This document shows positions 7,616 through 12,954 of a stretch of 12,954 nt of DNA, in pieces. The DNA comes from an uncultured Lachnospiraceae bacterium. Lineage in GTDB: Bacteria; Bacillota; Clostridia; Lachnospirales; Lachnospiraceae. The stretch is from assembly GCA_902463835.1 (NCBI GenBank), contig CABQGZ010000044.1:1-12954 (forward strand), given 5' to 3'. The notes under the pieces were generated by a model. That model was not told where the DNA came from. It ran no database searches and was given only the letters and a program-made list of their open reading frames with translations. Made by a program: the position numbers and the translations under genes. Numbering within the stretch: the stretch's first letter is position 1; each line of letters opens with the position of its first letter.

Positions 7616-8559
7616 CCATACAGCTCCTTTCCCCTTGTTGTCACCTGCTCTGCCGAGGGCAGAGATTCAATGGCTCCCTTCTTCTCCACACAGAGACTTC
7701 CTGCAATATTCCCCCGCTCCATGGCGCGGTACAGCAAATCCTCTGACAGCTCTTTCGCTGTATGAATCCCCGCATCCATAAGGGCTGCCAGAAAGCCGCC
7801 CCAAAAGGCATCCCCCGCGCCGCAGGTATCCACACAGTCCGCCTTGATTCCATCGCGCTGCAGCACATTCCCGTTCCAATAGCAGCGGGCTCCCCTGCTT
7901 CCCAGGGTCTCCACGGTGAGCGCAATATCATATCGCTCCATCAGAGAAGGAATCCCGGCCTCCCCGCCGAACATATCAACCTCTTCCTCAGAAATCTTGA
8001 AGAAATCCACAAAAGGAAGCACCTTTTCCACCGCTGCCACGGCAGCCTTTTCGTTATCGTTCCACTTCAAATTCCGATAATTGACATCAAAGGATACCAG
8101 TTTTTCAAGGGCTTTTCCCCACTCCATGGCGTAGGCTGTAGCCTCTGCCGCCGTACCTTTTGCCAGGGAACAGGAGCCTGCATGTATGATATCCGCGCCT
8201 TCCAGCTGCTCTCTGGTGATGTGCTCTTTCTTCAACATGGTATCCGCGCCGCTCTTCTGGGCAAATGTAAAGCTTCTGTCTCCCTGTTCATCCAAAGTGA
8301 CAAAGGTCATGGTAGTCACCGCTTCCTCCGTCAGTTCTCTCACACAGGGCTCCACACCATTTTCCTCCAAGGTCCGGATCAAAAATCGTCCGAAATCATC
8401 GTTTCCCATCATTCCGGCGAAAGCCGCCCCATGGCCCTGGCGTGACACGGCAATGGCCACGTTGGCGGGAGCTCCGCCGGCCTTTCTTATATAGCTGTCT
8501 GGTTCCTCTCCCGGCAGGAAATCAATCACCATTTCACCTACACAAAATAATCTTTCCAC
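7603..8559 (-). CDS. PfkB-family carbohydrate kinase (fructokinase-like)
   Basis: 318 aa from GTG 8559, which has AGAGGTGA just upstream in the end of the isomerase gene. The in-frame ATG at 8586 overlaps that gene and adds residues not typical of the family. GGAPANVA (28-35) is the sugar-binding PfkB signature and DTCGAGDAFWGGF (244-256) holds the anion hole and catalytic D250. SFDVNYRNLKW (156-166) and KISEEE (188-193) resemble fructokinases and related ketose kinases. It should use ATP to phosphorylate the ketose made by the neighbouring isomerases. Substrate is not determinable from sequence. Genes are 4 bp apart upstream and overlap by 13 bp downstream. Confidence 0.93.
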   Translation of the reverse strand: MERLFCVGEMVIDFLPGEEPDSYIRKAGGAPANVAIAVSRQGHGAAFAGMMGNDDFGRFLIRTLEENGVEPCVRELTEEAVTTMTFVTLDEQGDRSFTFAQKSGADTMLKKEHITREQLEGADIIHAGSCSLAKGTAAEATAYAMEWGKALEKLVSFDVNYRNLKWNDNEKAAVAAVEKVLPFVDFFKISEEEVDMFGGEAGIPSLMERYDIALTVETLGSRGARCYWNGNVLQRDGIKADCVDTCGAGDAFWGGFLAALMDAGIHTAKELSEDLLYRAMERGNIAGSLCVEKKGAIESLPSAEQVTTRGKELYGWKD

Positions 8560-8563
8560 GGGC

Positions 8564-10048
8564 TCACCTCTGCAGATAATTCTCATAGGGAACAGCCTCC
8601 ACCGGCTTTAGTCCCAGCCATGCCATCACTTCCATAAGCTCCTCGGTATAATCCCCCTTCACCATTGGAAAATGGTGCTGGAAGCCCCGTACCATCACCG
8701 TGTTAAAGAAATCCATAGCGGTAATGGACTTCCGGTTCAGCTCCAGCTGTCCAAGCCAGCCCCGGCTGCCGCAATAGCTCTCTTTCGCTCCGTCCTGCAT
8801 CACACCCGAGACAACCAGCATATGATCGCTCTCTCCGGTAAGTCTGGCAATGGTCATCTTGCCTTCGTCAAATACCATATCCCGCACAATGCCGGTACCT
8901 ACTGCATGATCCAGGTCTGCGCCCTCATGGTCTTTTCCGGAATAGTTTAAGCTGTAGCTGTAGCCCTTCTTTTCACAAAACCGCTTTGCGGCAGGTCCAC
9001 AGTGCCACATCATGACGGAGTTATCCTCGCAGTCAATGGATGACATATCCATCAGCATTGTGATATCCTCCGACAGATAGTGGAGCAGAAGCATGCTGAT
9101 GGTGCTGGTAAGGTCGCCTTCGCAGCCCGTCACCACGCCCTTGTCGTTCAGCTCACCCACCACGGCGCAGACGCTGAACAGATAGTCATCCTGGAATTTT
9201 GGCCAGCAGCTCACCGCCACCGCATCGTAACCGTATTTTGCTATAAAATCATCATAGGCCAGCGCATAGCGGGCGTTCACCTCCATCAGGGACATCCGGC
9301 TCTGCTTTTTGGAAGCATCCACCGCATGAAGCTGATCTGACACCTTTTTGCTGATGGGCTTTGCCTCCGCCTCCAGCTGGGCAATCTTCTCCTGCACTCT
9401 CTCTTCATCCATGGACTCTGCCAGCTCTTTCAGTTCTCCGTACTCGTGAAGACGATTAATGCGCATACCGTCAAACAACTTCAGCAACTTCCGCTCATCG
9501 TCATACAGATCATTGAAGCCCGGCGCAATACCGCCAATCAGCGCCACGCTGGCATGCTGCATCTTTTTGATTGCCCGCAGTGCTGCCACGGTAATCCGGA
9601 ACCGGCGAAGAAACAAAGCATCCTCCACTTCCCCGAAAAACCACTTGGTGGCAATCTTGTAATCCCTCAGGTAATGAGCTACAATACCGGAATACATGTT
9701 GATGCCGCAGAGAGAGTTGTAGGAGACGACACCGCTCTTTCGCATCTCCGGGATTGCCCACAGTCCCAATCTGGCTCCTCTTGTTCTGGCAAGGGTACTC
9801 ACCACCAGACCAGCCGCGAAGCTGGTACACTGCAGCATCACAAGATCCACTTCCTCCTGCTCCAGAACACTCCTGGCTTCCAGGGCGTCCGCCTCTGTGA
9901 TCACCTGCTTCTCATATACAAACAGGTCGAAGTCCCACTGCTCTGCCAGCTTTCTCATTCCCTCACTGCTTCTCCGGTAAGCTGTCTCCTTATCCCCCGG
10001 AAAAGAGAGCTGTGAGGTTCCAACTAACGCAATTTTGAAACGTACCAT
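8564..10048 (-). CDS. L-fucose/L-arabinose isomerase superfamily protein (FucI-like C-terminal domain)
   Basis: 494 aa; the first gene of the operon, with a GGGAG site nine bases before the ATG. GCEGDLTS (E310), LMDMSS (D334), MWHCG (H349) and FQHHFPMVKGD (H458/H459) follow the Glu/Asp/His metal site and C-terminal histidine of FucI-type isomerases. The N-terminal half (residues 1-170) is the Rossmann-like region. Characterised FucI enzymes act on L-fucose, D-arabinose and D-altrose, giving L-fuculose, D-ribulose and D-allulose. This protein is shorter than E. coli FucI (about 590 aa) and belongs to a less characterised branch. No fuculokinase or fuculose-phosphate aldolase is present, so L-fucose is unlikely to be the substrate. 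A D-arabinose or D-altrose type substrate fits the downstream genes better. Confidence 0.87.
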   Translation of the reverse strand: MVRFKIALVGTSQLSFPGDKETAYRRSSEGMRKLAEQWDFDLFVYEKQVITEADALEARSVLEQEEVDLVMLQCTSFAAGLVVSTLARTRGARLGLWAIPEMRKSGVVSYNSLCGINMYSGIVAHYLRDYKIATKWFFGEVEDALFLRRFRITVAALRAIKKMQHASVALIGGIAPGFNDLYDDERKLLKLFDGMRINRLHEYGELKELAESMDEERVQEKIAQLEAEAKPISKKVSDQLHAVDASKKQSRMSLMEVNARYALAYDDFIAKYGYDAVAVSCWPKFQDDYLFSVCAVVGELNDKGVVTGCEGDLTSTISMLLLHYLSEDITMLMDMSSIDCEDNSVMMWHCGPAAKRFCEKKGYSYSLNYSGKDHEGADLDHAVGTGIVRDMVFDEGKMTIARLTGESDHMLVVSGVMQDGAKESYCGSRGWLGQLELNRKSITAMDFFNTVMVRGFQHHFPMVKGDYTEELMEVMAWLGLKPVEAVPYENYLQR

Positions 10049-10119
10049 AACATAATTCTCCCTTTCTCTATGATTACAGTGTCACGAATATGAACAATTC
10101 TTTTACTGCATCTGTTTTT

Positions 10120-10148
10120 ATTATAAAAGTAAATACACCGCCTTTCAA
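10120..10148 (-). promoter_or_regulatory. Putative sigma-A promoter of the six-gene catabolic operon
   Basis: On the minus strand TTGAAA (10143-10148) and a perfect TATAAT (10120-10125) are separated by 17 bp. The predicted start near 10113 gives a leader of about 65 nt. The tandem operator at 10210-10244 lies roughly 100-130 bp upstream of this start, a distance more in keeping with activation or looping than simple blocking. Confidence 0.75.
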
Positions 10149-10184
10149 TTTCAGATTCTTTTACACTTTTTCTTCATTTTTTTG

Positions 10185-10213
10185 TTGACATTTCTTGCTT
10201 CATAGTGTAATAT
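10185..10213 (+). promoter_or_regulatory. Putative sigma-A promoter of the small AraC gene
   Basis: A perfect TTGACA (10185-10190) and TAATAT (10208-10213) are separated by 17 bp on the plus strand. The start should fall near 10220. The -10 box and start overlap the inverted repeats at 10210-10244, so a bound protein would be expected to repress this promoter. Confidence 0.75.
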
Positions 10214-10244
10214 CATATTATGATATATCACATTACGATATTTC
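10210..10244. promoter_or_regulatory. Two overlapping inverted-repeat operators (copies 2 and 3)
   Basis: ATATC-N7-GATAT occurs at 10210-10226 (perfect 8-bp arms around one central base) and again at 10225-10241, extended to GATATATC-N7-GATATTTC at 10222-10244. The two share GATATATC and their centres are 15 bp apart. The second copy matches the site at 3627-3649 at 19 of 23 positions with an identical spacer length. Confidence 0.75.
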
Positions 10245-10289
10245 AACTTACCGATAATGTTTGTGGGATTTATGAAAGGATGGTGCGTT

Positions 10290-10664
10290 ATGTGTCAAGT
10301 AAATCAAGCTGAAATTATGCAATTGCGCATACAGGAGGTTCTCGCTGTTATTCATGAGGAGTATACCCAGGATATCAGTCTGGACTACCTGGCCCAGAAG
10401 GTTTATTTAAGCCCCTGCTATCTCAGCATGCTGTTCAGCAAGTACATAGGTGTGAGTCTGTTGTCCTACATCAACACCTACCGCATGGAGAAGGCTGTGG
10501 ACCTTCTTCTGGAGACAGATACCAAGGTGAAGGATATCTGTCAGCTGGTGGGATACCGGAATCTGCCTTATTTCTGCACCTGTTTTAAGAATCGCTTCCA
10601 GATGACTCCGGCCCAGTACCGACAGTTCTACACGGATTTTACCCCCTTGTCCTCCGCTGTCTGA
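10290..10664 (+). CDS. Small AraC-type regulator, DNA-binding domain only
   Basis: 124 aa from ATG 10290, which has AAAGGA nine bases upstream. Earlier in-frame ATGs at 10257 and 10272 lack such a site. Nearly the whole protein is the AraC double helix-turn-helix: first unit ISLDYLAQKVYLSPCYLSML (~29-48), second unit KVKDICQLVGYRNLPYFCTC (~79-98), closing with QMTPAQYRQF (104-113). No cupin or other sensor domain is present, so its activity may be set by its own level or by a partner, as in MarA/SoxS-type proteins. It lies between the catabolic operon (divergent) and DUF4867 (convergent). Its promoter carries the shared operators. Confidence 0.9.
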   Translation: MCQVNQAEIMQLRIQEVLAVIHEEYTQDISLDYLAQKVYLSPCYLSMLFSKYIGVSLLSYINTYRMEKAVDLLLETDTKVKDICQLVGYRNLPYFCTCFKNRFQMTPAQYRQFYTDFTPLSSAV

Positions 10665-10700
10665 ATTGGAGACAACTCCTGTCATCACGCTGCATATACC

Positions 10701-10735
10701 AAGAGCCAGGGAATATCCCTGGCTCTTGCTTTTCC
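10701..10735 (+). terminator. Intrinsic terminator after the small AraC gene
   Basis: A 12-bp perfect stem, AAGAGCCAGGGA (10701-10712) with 10716-10727, closes a 3-nt loop and is followed on the plus strand by GCTTTTCCTT. On the minus strand no T-run follows, so it should work mainly for the AraC transcript. It might still slow read-through from the DUF4867 gene. Confidence 0.75.
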
Positions 10736-11356
10736 TTATACGGTGATATTCTCACCGGTAATACCGATGTATAATCCTTCTTCTCCAGCATCCGGATGAG
10801 CCAGCACCCATTTATTGTGGGCGGCCAGCAGCTTATCCATTCCCTTTGGCTCCTGCTCCCCCTTTTCTATCGGGAGATTCGTTCCTCTGGGCAGCACCAC
10901 CACCAGGCGAAAACCATTGCCTTTATAGCCGCAGGGCGCATAGTGCAGCGTTGTAGCATACGTCTCAAAGGCTGTTCCTGCAGGCACATAAAAGGCCTTG
11001 GCCAACCCGGAATCCCAGGTCATGGTCTTTTCATCGATGTCCTGCCGTGTTCCCAGGAGCAGCACCATATCGGTGCATGCCAGATTCCACTCGCTGCATT
11101 TATGGAATTCCATGGCATTCATTTTCTGGCTGTGTCCGGCACAATATCCCATCTGAATCGGCATCTGCCCGAATTCACGCTCCGACAGCTGACTGCAGAT
11201 ATCCAACTTCTCCAGACCTTTCACAGAAGGCTTATATTCCACACCCGGAAGCATCGGCACGGCGCTCATGGCCTTTAAGAGCGGTTCGCAGTCATACTCC
11301 ACGGAGATTCTTCCGTACGTCCGAAATTCATCACTTAAAATATTTAAAAGCTCCAT
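10736..11356 (-). CDS. DUF4867-like protein with a cupin-type predicted metal site
   Basis: 206 aa; I recognise this as probably DUF4867, a family without an assigned function. GYCAGHSQKMNAMEFHKCSE (71-90) gives H75, E83 and H85, and TLHYAPC gives H138. The spacing resembles the two-motif metal site of cupin enzymes, with some similarity in style to ureidoglycolate lyase. It could be a sugar isomerase, epimerase or lactone-type enzyme, but nothing here shows the reaction. AAGAGG precedes the ATG. It lies 11 bp after the solute-binding protein gene, so it is cotranscribed with the transporter. That suggests work on the imported sugar. No signal peptide, so it is cytoplasmic. Confidence 0.75.
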   Translation of the reverse strand: MELLNILSDEFRTYGRISVEYDCEPLLKAMSAVPMLPGVEYKPSVKGLEKLDICSQLSEREFGQMPIQMGYCAGHSQKMNAMEFHKCSEWNLACTDMVLLLGTRQDIDEKTMTWDSGLAKAFYVPAGTAFETYATTLHYAPCGYKGNGFRLVVVLPRGTNLPIEKGEQEPKGMDKLLAAHNKWVLAHPDAGEEGLYIGITGENITV

Positions 11357-11367
11357 TCTAATACCTC

Positions 11368-12798
11368 TTAATTGCCGAACAACACATTGGCCGCGTCAAT
11401 GGCCGCCTGGTTCACCGGCTGAAGCGCTGCTATCTTCTCCGCAGGAGTAGCGCTCCGGGCCGCCACCTCCACCAGGTACCCAAAGTATTCATAATTGGGA
11501 ATCAGGTAGTAGCTGTCATATACCTGGCATTTGGGATCCGTCACCATGGAATTCACCGTTTCATCTACCGCCTTTGCGTCCCGGAACTGCTTGTAATAAG
11601 TATCCTTGAACGTCACGTTCATGGCTTCCGCCCCTTCAATATTCTTTCGCTCGTCAAACCAGCTGTTGATGATGGTGGCAGTCTTATTTGCTGTCTCCTG
11701 ATCCAGACAGGCCGGTATGCAGATGGGAGTCGGAATCATATTGGTGCAGTTGTGGCCGCTTGGTCCCGCCGGAAGCATAACATACCCGAATTCGTCCTGC
11801 ATTTCTGCCAGGTAAGTGGTAATGATCCAGGTCTGTGACACCAGCATACCGATCTGTCCGTTGGCAAAATCCACATAAGCGCTGTCCCATGCATCCCCGG
11901 AACCGAAGGATTTTACATACCCTTTATCCAGAAGTCCCACAGACCAGGTAAGGCCCTCCAGGAAATTCGGTTTGGAGGTGCCGTCAACAAACTTTCCGCT
12001 CTCATCCCGGTCTACAAAGACTGCGCCGTTTCCATAGATTCCTACACACATCATCTCGCAGTCGTTTCCGCCGAAGGCATAGATATCTGTGACGCCATCA
12101 TTGTTCGTATCCTGGCAAAGCTTTGCGCAGAGCTCTTCAAAATGTGCCCAGTCCCACTGACCGCTGGCCTGAAGCTGATAGGGCAGCTCCGGATCCACGC
12201 CGGCCTCGGAGAGCAGCCGCTTGTTGTACAGGATTCCAAGTCTCGGCTCATCCTCCGCCGGACGTGCGGCGTACACCTTTCCGTTGATGGTGAAATAGTC
12301 GATGATCTTCTTGCTCCACTTGGGATCATTTTCAAAATCAAAGGCATCCAGCGTGGACAGATCATAGAGCAGTCCCTGCGCCGCCATGGAAGTCAGCGCC
12401 GATGTTTCTGCATAAAAAGCATGGCAGGCGGGGTCGTTGGCAATAAAGCTGTTTACCAGTACATCACTGTAATTTCCCTTATTTTGGAGGCCAATCTCAC
12501 TGAAGGTAAAGTTCATCTTTTTTTCCATCTCATGATGATAATCCGATACCATCTGATCCCAGGCCGTGACCGGGCTCTTCTCCTCGTAAACGGCCGGCGA
12601 CCACCAGTCTCCCAACACAAAGGAAAATCCGCCCAGATCCACATCCGGGATACCGCTCTTCTCTTTCTGGGGATCCTTTGTCTTGTCCCCTGGTTCTTCA
12701 TTCCCCTTATTGTTCTCCTCGGGCTTCTCCCCACATGCCGCAACAGAAAATACCATGCTGACAGCAAGACCGATCGCTGCTAATTTTTTGAATCTCAT
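11368..12798 (-). CDS. Sugar ABC transporter substrate-binding lipoprotein (family 1 type)
   Basis: 476 aa. Residues 1-22 are a lipoprotein signal (MRFKK, hydrophobic stretch, SVAAC with lipidated C22), followed by a long charged Glu/Lys/Gly linker. The mature part has features of family 1 solute-binding proteins: YNKRLLSEAGVDPEL (~188-202), WDWAHFEELCAKL (~214-226), DTNNDGVTDIYAF (~229-241), and a region reading GQIGMLVSQTWI then MLPAGPSG (~313-346). It should capture a sugar or small oligosaccharide outside the membrane for the permeases upstream. The SD AAAGGAGG is ideal. It follows the permease gene by 64 bp and precedes DUF4867. No ATPase gene is in the window. In Firmicutes CUT1 systems a shared MsmX-type ATPase elsewhere is common. 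Confidence 0.93.
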   Translation of the reverse strand: MRFKKLAAIGLAVSMVFSVAACGEKPEENNKGNEEPGDKTKDPQKEKSGIPDVDLGGFSFVLGDWWSPAVYEEKSPVTAWDQMVSDYHHEMEKKMNFTFSEIGLQNKGNYSDVLVNSFIANDPACHAFYAETSALTSMAAQGLLYDLSTLDAFDFENDPKWSKKIIDYFTINGKVYAARPAEDEPRLGILYNKRLLSEAGVDPELPYQLQASGQWDWAHFEELCAKLCQDTNNDGVTDIYAFGGNDCEMMCVGIYGNGAVFVDRDESGKFVDGTSKPNFLEGLTWSVGLLDKGYVKSFGSGDAWDSAYVDFANGQIGMLVSQTWIITTYLAEMQDEFGYVMLPAGPSGHNCTNMIPTPICIPACLDQETANKTATIINSWFDERKNIEGAEAMNVTFKDTYYKQFRDAKAVDETVNSMVTDPKCQVYDSYYLIPNYEYFGYLVEVAARSATPAEKIAALQPVNQAAIDAANVLFGN

Positions 12799-12828
12799 AC
12801 TTCTTCCTCCTTTAAAAATCTTTTTTAT

Positions 12829-12858
12829 AAAATTACCTCTTTTTGCGAGGATAATTTT
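12829..12858 (-). other. Intergenic hairpin between permease and solute-binding protein genes
   Basis: AAAATTACCTC (12829-12839) pairs with GAGGATAATTTT (12847-12858), an 11-bp stem with one bulged A and a 7-nt loop. On the transcribed minus strand it is followed by ATAAAAAAG and then the solute-binding protein leader rather than a clean U-run. It could be a weak terminator or an mRNA-stability element that sets different levels of the permease and binding protein. Confidence 0.5.
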
Positions 12859-12862
12859 CTCA

Positions 12863-12954
12863 TTACATTTTCACTGCCGATGAGCTTAGGGATTCCACAA
12901 ATCTTCTCTGAGCCAGCAGATATATGATAATCACCGGTATCAGCACCAGCAGGG
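12863..12954 (-). CDS. Carbohydrate ABC transporter permease (MalG/CUT1-type), C-terminal fragment
   Basis: Only the last 29 residues and stop are inside the window. They read as a final membrane helix (LLVLIPVIIIYLLAQRRF) and then VESLSSSAVKM. This is the standard end of MalG/LacG-type inner permeases, in which a P-x-I-I-x-Y-x-x-x-Q-R-x-F helix leads to a tail ending in A-V-K. The gene extends beyond the right edge. It lies upstream of the binding protein in the same direction, so a transporter operon enters the window from the right. Confidence 0.85.
   Translation of the reverse strand, partial: LLVLIPVIIIYLLAQRRFVESLSSSAVKM

Noticed and set aside
7762..8445. 227-codon plus-strand open frame, and similar ones at 1630-2199 and 9446-10015
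   Set aside because: They are antisense to the kinase, glycosidase and isomerase genes. Their translations are His/Cys-rich and low in recognisable motifs, as expected from reverse reading of a biased coding strand.
8564..10048. Naming the gene fucI and the locus an L-fucose operon
   Set aside because: Only superfamily motifs are shared, the protein is clearly shorter than classical FucI, and no fuculokinase or fuculose-phosphate aldolase gene is present.
10129..10148. Possible CcpA cre site overlapping the operon promoter (TGAAAGGCGGTGTA on the minus strand)
   Set aside because: It resembles cre only if one base is removed, so the half-site spacing is wrong. Not enough to claim catabolite repression.
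10210..10244. Short AT-rich repeats as a CRISPR-like or origin-like array
   Set aside because: Only two overlapping copies of a short palindrome, centred on a promoter and matched at another promoter. An operator explains them better.

Overview
This window looks like a carbohydrate-utilisation locus from a Gram-positive gut-type Clostridia, probably Lachnospiraceae. That placement is an inference. It rests on the strong AGGAGG-type ribosome binding sites, the short intergenic gaps, a surface glycosidase with a Cys-pair module and a C-terminal wall/membrane anchor, CUT1-type sugar ABC transport genes and paired AraC regulators. No RNA genes, insertion sequences, CRISPR arrays or prophage genes were seen.

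Layout, left to right. Positions 1-3549 (minus) hold a very large secreted GH127 (DUF1680) glycosidase, open from its start codon to the window edge. It has intact GH127 metal and catalytic residues, discoidin-like and other beta-rich modules, a cysteine-pair module and a C-terminal anchor. A divergent cupin-type AraC regulator follows at 3676-4437 (plus), ending in a strong bidirectional terminator at 4454-4504. Positions 4515-10048 (minus) form a tightly packed six-gene catabolic operon. In transcription order it is: an L-fucose/L-arabinose-isomerase-superfamily enzyme, a PfkB sugar kinase, an Rpe/AlsE-family 3-epimerase, a SIS-domain 6-phospho-3-hexuloisomerase-like protein, a DUF4432 aldose-epimerase-like protein and D-lyxose isomerase. 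Divergent from it at 10290-10664 (plus) is a short AraC protein consisting only of the DNA-binding domain. Beyond that, on the minus strand, lie a DUF4867 protein with a cupin-like His/Glu pattern, a lipoprotein sugar-binding protein and the last 29 residues of a sugar ABC permease.

How the genes may work together (inference). The surface GH127 enzyme releases a sugar, the ABC system imports it, DUF4432 equilibrates anomers, two different aldose-ketose isomerases make ketoses, and the PfkB kinase phosphorylates them. The Rpe/AlsE-like epimerase and the SIS isomerase then channel the ketose phosphates to fructose 6-phosphate or xylulose 5-phosphate. No L-arabinose genes (araA/araB/araD) are present, so the sugar is likely a rarer one, such as D-arabinose, D-lyxose, D-altrose, D-allulose or D-mannose.

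The most useful regulatory observation is a near-identical 23-bp inverted repeat with core ATATC-N7-GATAT. It occurs between the glycosidase and the first AraC gene, and again, as two overlapping copies, in front of the second AraC gene and the catabolic operon. This ties the glycosidase and the operon, more than 6 kb apart, into one apparent regulon.
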